A stretch of DNA of 64,000 bases from assembly GCA_027627225.1 (NCBI GenBank), contig CM051027.1, forward strand, positions 44,453,618-44,517,617, in the 5' to 3' direction. The stretch comes from Congeria kusceri (Eukaryota; Mollusca; Bivalvia; Myida; Dreissenidae). Below, in pieces: positions 60,943-64,000 of the stretch (positions are counted from its first letter, which is position 1; each line of letters opens with the position of its first letter). The notes below the pieces were generated by a model. The model worked only from the letters and a program-made list of their open reading frames with translations, did no database searches and was not told the origin of the DNA. The translations under genes and the position numbers were made by a program.

Positions 60943-61100
60943 GGGGGGGGGGGGGGCAACCGGAGTACCCGGAGGAAACCCCAACTGTCCCGTGTGGTGA
61001 CCAACAACCAAACTGACATTCCCGGATAGGAATCAAACCCGGACCGCCTCTCATGAGCCTATGTGAGTAGCGAGTGTGCCAACCACTGCGCTAGACCGAC
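60943..61100 (-). mobile_element. tRNA-derived SINE head at the edge of the 45-bp array
   Basis: On the minus strand: CTAGCGCAGTGGTTGGCAC (A-box TAGCGCAGTGG), then CCGGGTTTGATTCC (B-box-like), then a body that includes GGTTTCCTCCGGGTACTCCG and ends at a C-run (G-run at 60943-60956 on plus). The A-box portion is what is reiterated in the adjoining array. Confidence 0.7.
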
Positions 61101-62047
61101 AGCCCAGGTGAGAAGCTAGTGTACCAACCACTGCGCTAGCCGGACAGCCCAGGAGTAGCGAGTGTGCCAACCGCTGCGCTAGCCGGACAGCATAGGTCAG
61201 AAGCGAGTGTACCAACCACTGCGCTAGCCGGACAGCCCAGGTGAGTAGCGAGTGTGCCAACCACTGCGCTAGCCGGACAGCATAGGTCAGAAGCGAGTGT
61301 GCCAACCACTGCGCTAGCCGGACAGCCCAGGTGAGAAGCGAGTGTGCCAACCACTGCGATAGCCGGACAGCACAGGTGAGAAGCGAGTGTGCCTACCACT
61401 GCGCTAGCCGGACAGGGGTGAGAAGCGAGCGTGCCAGCCACTGCGATAGTCTTGCAGTGGAGGTGAGTAGAGAGTGTGCCAACCACTGCGCTAGCCGGAC
61501 AGCACAGGTGAGAAGCGAGTGTGCAAACCACTGCGCTAGCCGGACAGCCCATGTGAGAAGCAAGTGTGCCAACCACTGCGCTAGCCGTACAGCCCAGGTG
61601 AGAAGCGAGTGTGCCAACCACTGCGATAGCCGGACAGCCAAGGTGAAAAGTGAGTGTGCCAACCACTGCGATAGCCGGACAGCACAGGTGAGAAGCGAGT
61701 GTGCCAACCACTGCGCTAGCCGGACAGGGGTGAGAAGCGAGTGTGCCAGCCACTGCGATAGCCGGGCAGTCCAGGTGAGTAGCGAGTGTACCAACCACTA
61801 CGTTAGCCGGACAGCACAGGTGAGAAGCGATTGTGCCAACCACTGCTCTAGCCGGACAGCTCAGGTGAGAAGCGAGTGTGCTAACCACTGCGCTAGCCGG
61901 ACAGCCCATGTGAGAAGCGATTGTGCCAACGACTGCGCTTGCCGGACAGCCCAGGTGAGAAGCGGGTGTGCCAGCCACTGCGCTAGCCGGACAGCCCAGG
62001 TGAGAAGCGAGTGTGCCAACCACTGCGCTAGCCGGACAGCCCATTGA
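61079..62047. repeat. 45-bp minisatellite, about 21 copies, A-box derived
   Basis: Plus-strand unit GACAGCCCAGGTGAGAAGCG then AGTGTGCCAACCACTGCGCT and AGCCG (45 bp), with a few shortened units. Forty-five being divisible by three, both strands stay open: plus 238 codons as a 15-residue Cys/His-containing repeat (VRSECANHCASRTAQ), minus 325 codons (CPASAVVGTLASHLG). Its relation to the adjacent SINE argues against a protein gene. Confidence 0.93.
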
Positions 62048-62539
62048 ACTGCCGGACAGCGATATTGAAAACTGATATTTATTATAAGTATACACTGGTT
62101 GTAAAAATATCAAACATAAATTTCATGAAATGCATGCTCATTATTTATAAGAACATACGTGACTTTGAAACAAAAAATTCCACGCTCTATTTTCAAGAAT
62201 GCACTGTACGGGAAGCGATTTATACCGACACTTACAAGTGGCTTACAGGATTTCGGTATCGCTGTTAACACGGTGGGGTTTAATTGTTGTCTGCTTCAAG
62301 ACGCGCGTTTGATTGACGACAGTTGCCACACCGTACGCGCGCGGGTACATACTGGCATTTCTAATTCCGCTTCAGTCTGGGGCATCACGTGTTGATGCGG
62401 TCTCGACAATGTGAAATGTTACCAATGTAAGAATGCCAGAGAAAATTCCCATCGGTGTGTTTGTGGAATGTGTCGGATTCAATAGAAACCCTATTACAAA
62501 CCACCCGTGTTTACTGTGTGACTATTTAACCTGGAGACT
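62048..62539. other. No gene recognised
   Basis: Unique sequence between two minisatellites. The short frames at 62044-62268 and 62159-62395 have no motif. Confidence 0.4.
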
Positions 62540-63350
62540 TACTGACTATATACGAAGTGAGCGACTGTAAAACCTGATAAACTAACTGACTGACTTAATG
62601 ATTGATTGTATAACCAGACATACTAACTGACTATACTGAAGAGAGTGACTGTATTACCTGACATGCTAACGGACTACTGAAGCGAGTGACTGTATAACCT
62701 GACATGCTAACGGACTACTGCAGCGAGTGACTGTATAACCTGACATTCTAACTGACTACTGAAGAGAGTGACTGTATAACCTGACATTCTAACTGACTAC
62801 TGAAGAGAGTGACTGAATAACCTGACACACTAACTGACTACTGAAGCGAGTAACTATATAACTGACATTCTAACTGACTACTGAAGCGAGTGACTATACA
62901 ACCTGACATACTAACTGACTACTGAGGGAGTGACTGTATAACCTGACATACTAACTGACTACTGAAGAGAGTGGCTGAATAGCCTGACATACTAACTTAC
63001 TACTGAAGAGAGTGACTGAATAACCTGACATGCTAACTGACTACTGAAGAGAGTGACTGAATAACCTGACATGCTAACTGACTACTGAAGCGAGTGACTG
63101 AATAACCTGACATGCTAACTGACTACTGAAGAGAGTGACTGAATGACCTGACATGCTAACTGACTACTGAAGAGAGTGACTGAATAACCTGACATTCTAA
63201 CTGACTACTGAAGAGAGTGACTGTATAACATGACATACTAACTGACTACTGAAGAGAGTGACTGAATAACCTGACATGCTTACTGACGACTGAAGAGAGT
63301 GACTGTTTAACCTGACATGCTAATTGACTACTGAAACGAGGGATTGTAGA
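62540..63350. repeat. 41-bp minisatellite, about 18 copies
   Basis: Unit TGACATGCTAACTGACTACT then GAAGAGAGTGACTGAATAACC (41 bp), more degenerate at both ends. Confidence 0.93.
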
Positions 63351-64000
63351 ACCGGACACAAATAAAATACGATACTGATTGTATTACCAGACAGAAAACC
63401 TAGCCAGCGTGCATTTAAAACGGACAGGATAATTGCCTGTACTGAAGCGAGTGACTTTATAATAACTGACAGACCAATTGCAGTGAAGCAGTTTCACTTT
63501 TAGTGAAATTATCGTTAAGGAAGGACTGCCTTATATGGCTATTCTTAAGGTGTCAGCCTTTGAATTATCACATAACCCTCATTACCACCAAGCTGATATC
63601 GACTTCCTCTCTTCAGTAAGCTGTCTATGTGCTACTATTGGAATTTGCTTATAGCGCACCGATAATTCCCAAGTTATGCTCATTGTGTTTACATGGTGAT
63701 CTGATCGTTCAAAATAATGGATAATGGAGGTCTGATTATTTTAGGAAACTGGCTGTTGATATCGCACGCTATCTTTTAGTGGCTTTAGACTATAAATACT
63801 TTCTTGCTTCACGATAAAATCAATACTTGGGTTTGAATTTGGATACAACTACTCTGTTAGCATGGTGATAAAATGTGATAATTTGAAGAGTTTTGTTCAA
63901 TAACGTGGCTACTTGAGAAATGTGACAGATATCCCCAGACCTTTCACAGGCCGATCCTAATATGGAGCCGGCTATCAGGGTACGAGGAGGGGAGCGACAA
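63351..64000. other. No gene recognised
   Basis: Unique AT-rich sequence to the window edge; nothing supportable on either strand. Confidence 0.4.

Noticed and set aside
61136..62113. 325-codon minus and 238-codon plus frames as repeat proteins
   Set aside because: Both are by-products of the 45-bp array derived from a tRNA-related SINE.

Overview
This window is animal nuclear DNA, most likely from a lophotrochozoan and probably a bivalve mollusc; species not determined. The evidence is a spliced ephrin gene with GT-AG introns, very low coding density, AT-rich intergenic sequence, tRNA-derived SINEs, many short transposons with terminal inverted repeats (TIRs), and long minisatellites. The repeat types (elements ending in GCTCACCTGAG, TTAAAGGGAC-ended elements with a tRNA-like core, elements rich in TGACCTTGA) look like those I associate with bivalve genomes. 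No bacterial gene layout, rRNA, CRISPR or functional tRNA is visible. Almost all long open frames are by-products of tandem repeats.

Layout. 1-22.4 kb has no recognisable ephrin exon and is probably intergenic or a long first intron. It holds a SINE (5.6 kb), a hAT-type MITE with an 8-bp target duplication (9.96-10.56 kb), another TIR element (15.4-16.4 kb) and, on the minus strand, two related coding modules of an unrecognised gene or transposon family (18.5-19.8 kb). 22.4-25.9 kb carries the clearest gene, an ephrin on the plus strand: five exons with consistent splice phases encode 245 residues from inside the receptor-binding domain to a GPI-type hydrophobic tail. The N-terminal exon was not found in the window. 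Most of its 2.2-kb first visible intron is two abutting transposable elements. An in-phase candidate alternative last exon lies at 26.6 kb. The likely 3' UTR runs to an AATAAA near 28.41 kb.

32.0-38.7 kb is one 21-bp minisatellite whose consensus changes from left to right, split by a pogo/Tigger-like MITE. 38.9-40.0 kb has a triplet repeat and a transposon end. 42.7-44.1 kb has two plus-strand exons of a FLYWCH zinc-finger family protein, with a near-perfect 63-nt hairpin in the intron. 44.8-52.7 kb is repeat-dominated: two inverted copies of a 0.5-kb tRNA-like SINE, a second copy of the ephrin-intron transposon carrying a nested foldback, and degenerate tandem repeats. 53.6-55.9 kb is an element with 45-nt TIRs enclosing a 537-bp higher-order tandem repeat. 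57.9-58.3 kb is a broken retroelement ORF with a PGP motif and a PHD finger. 58.4-63.3 kb is three consecutive minisatellites (37, 45 and 41 bp); the 45-bp one appears to have arisen from the A-box half of a tRNA-derived SINE.

The ephrin is the only gene whose function can be assigned with confidence. The FLYWCH and C2H2-like exons are probably real coding sequence but incomplete, and may belong to expanded or transposon-derived families.
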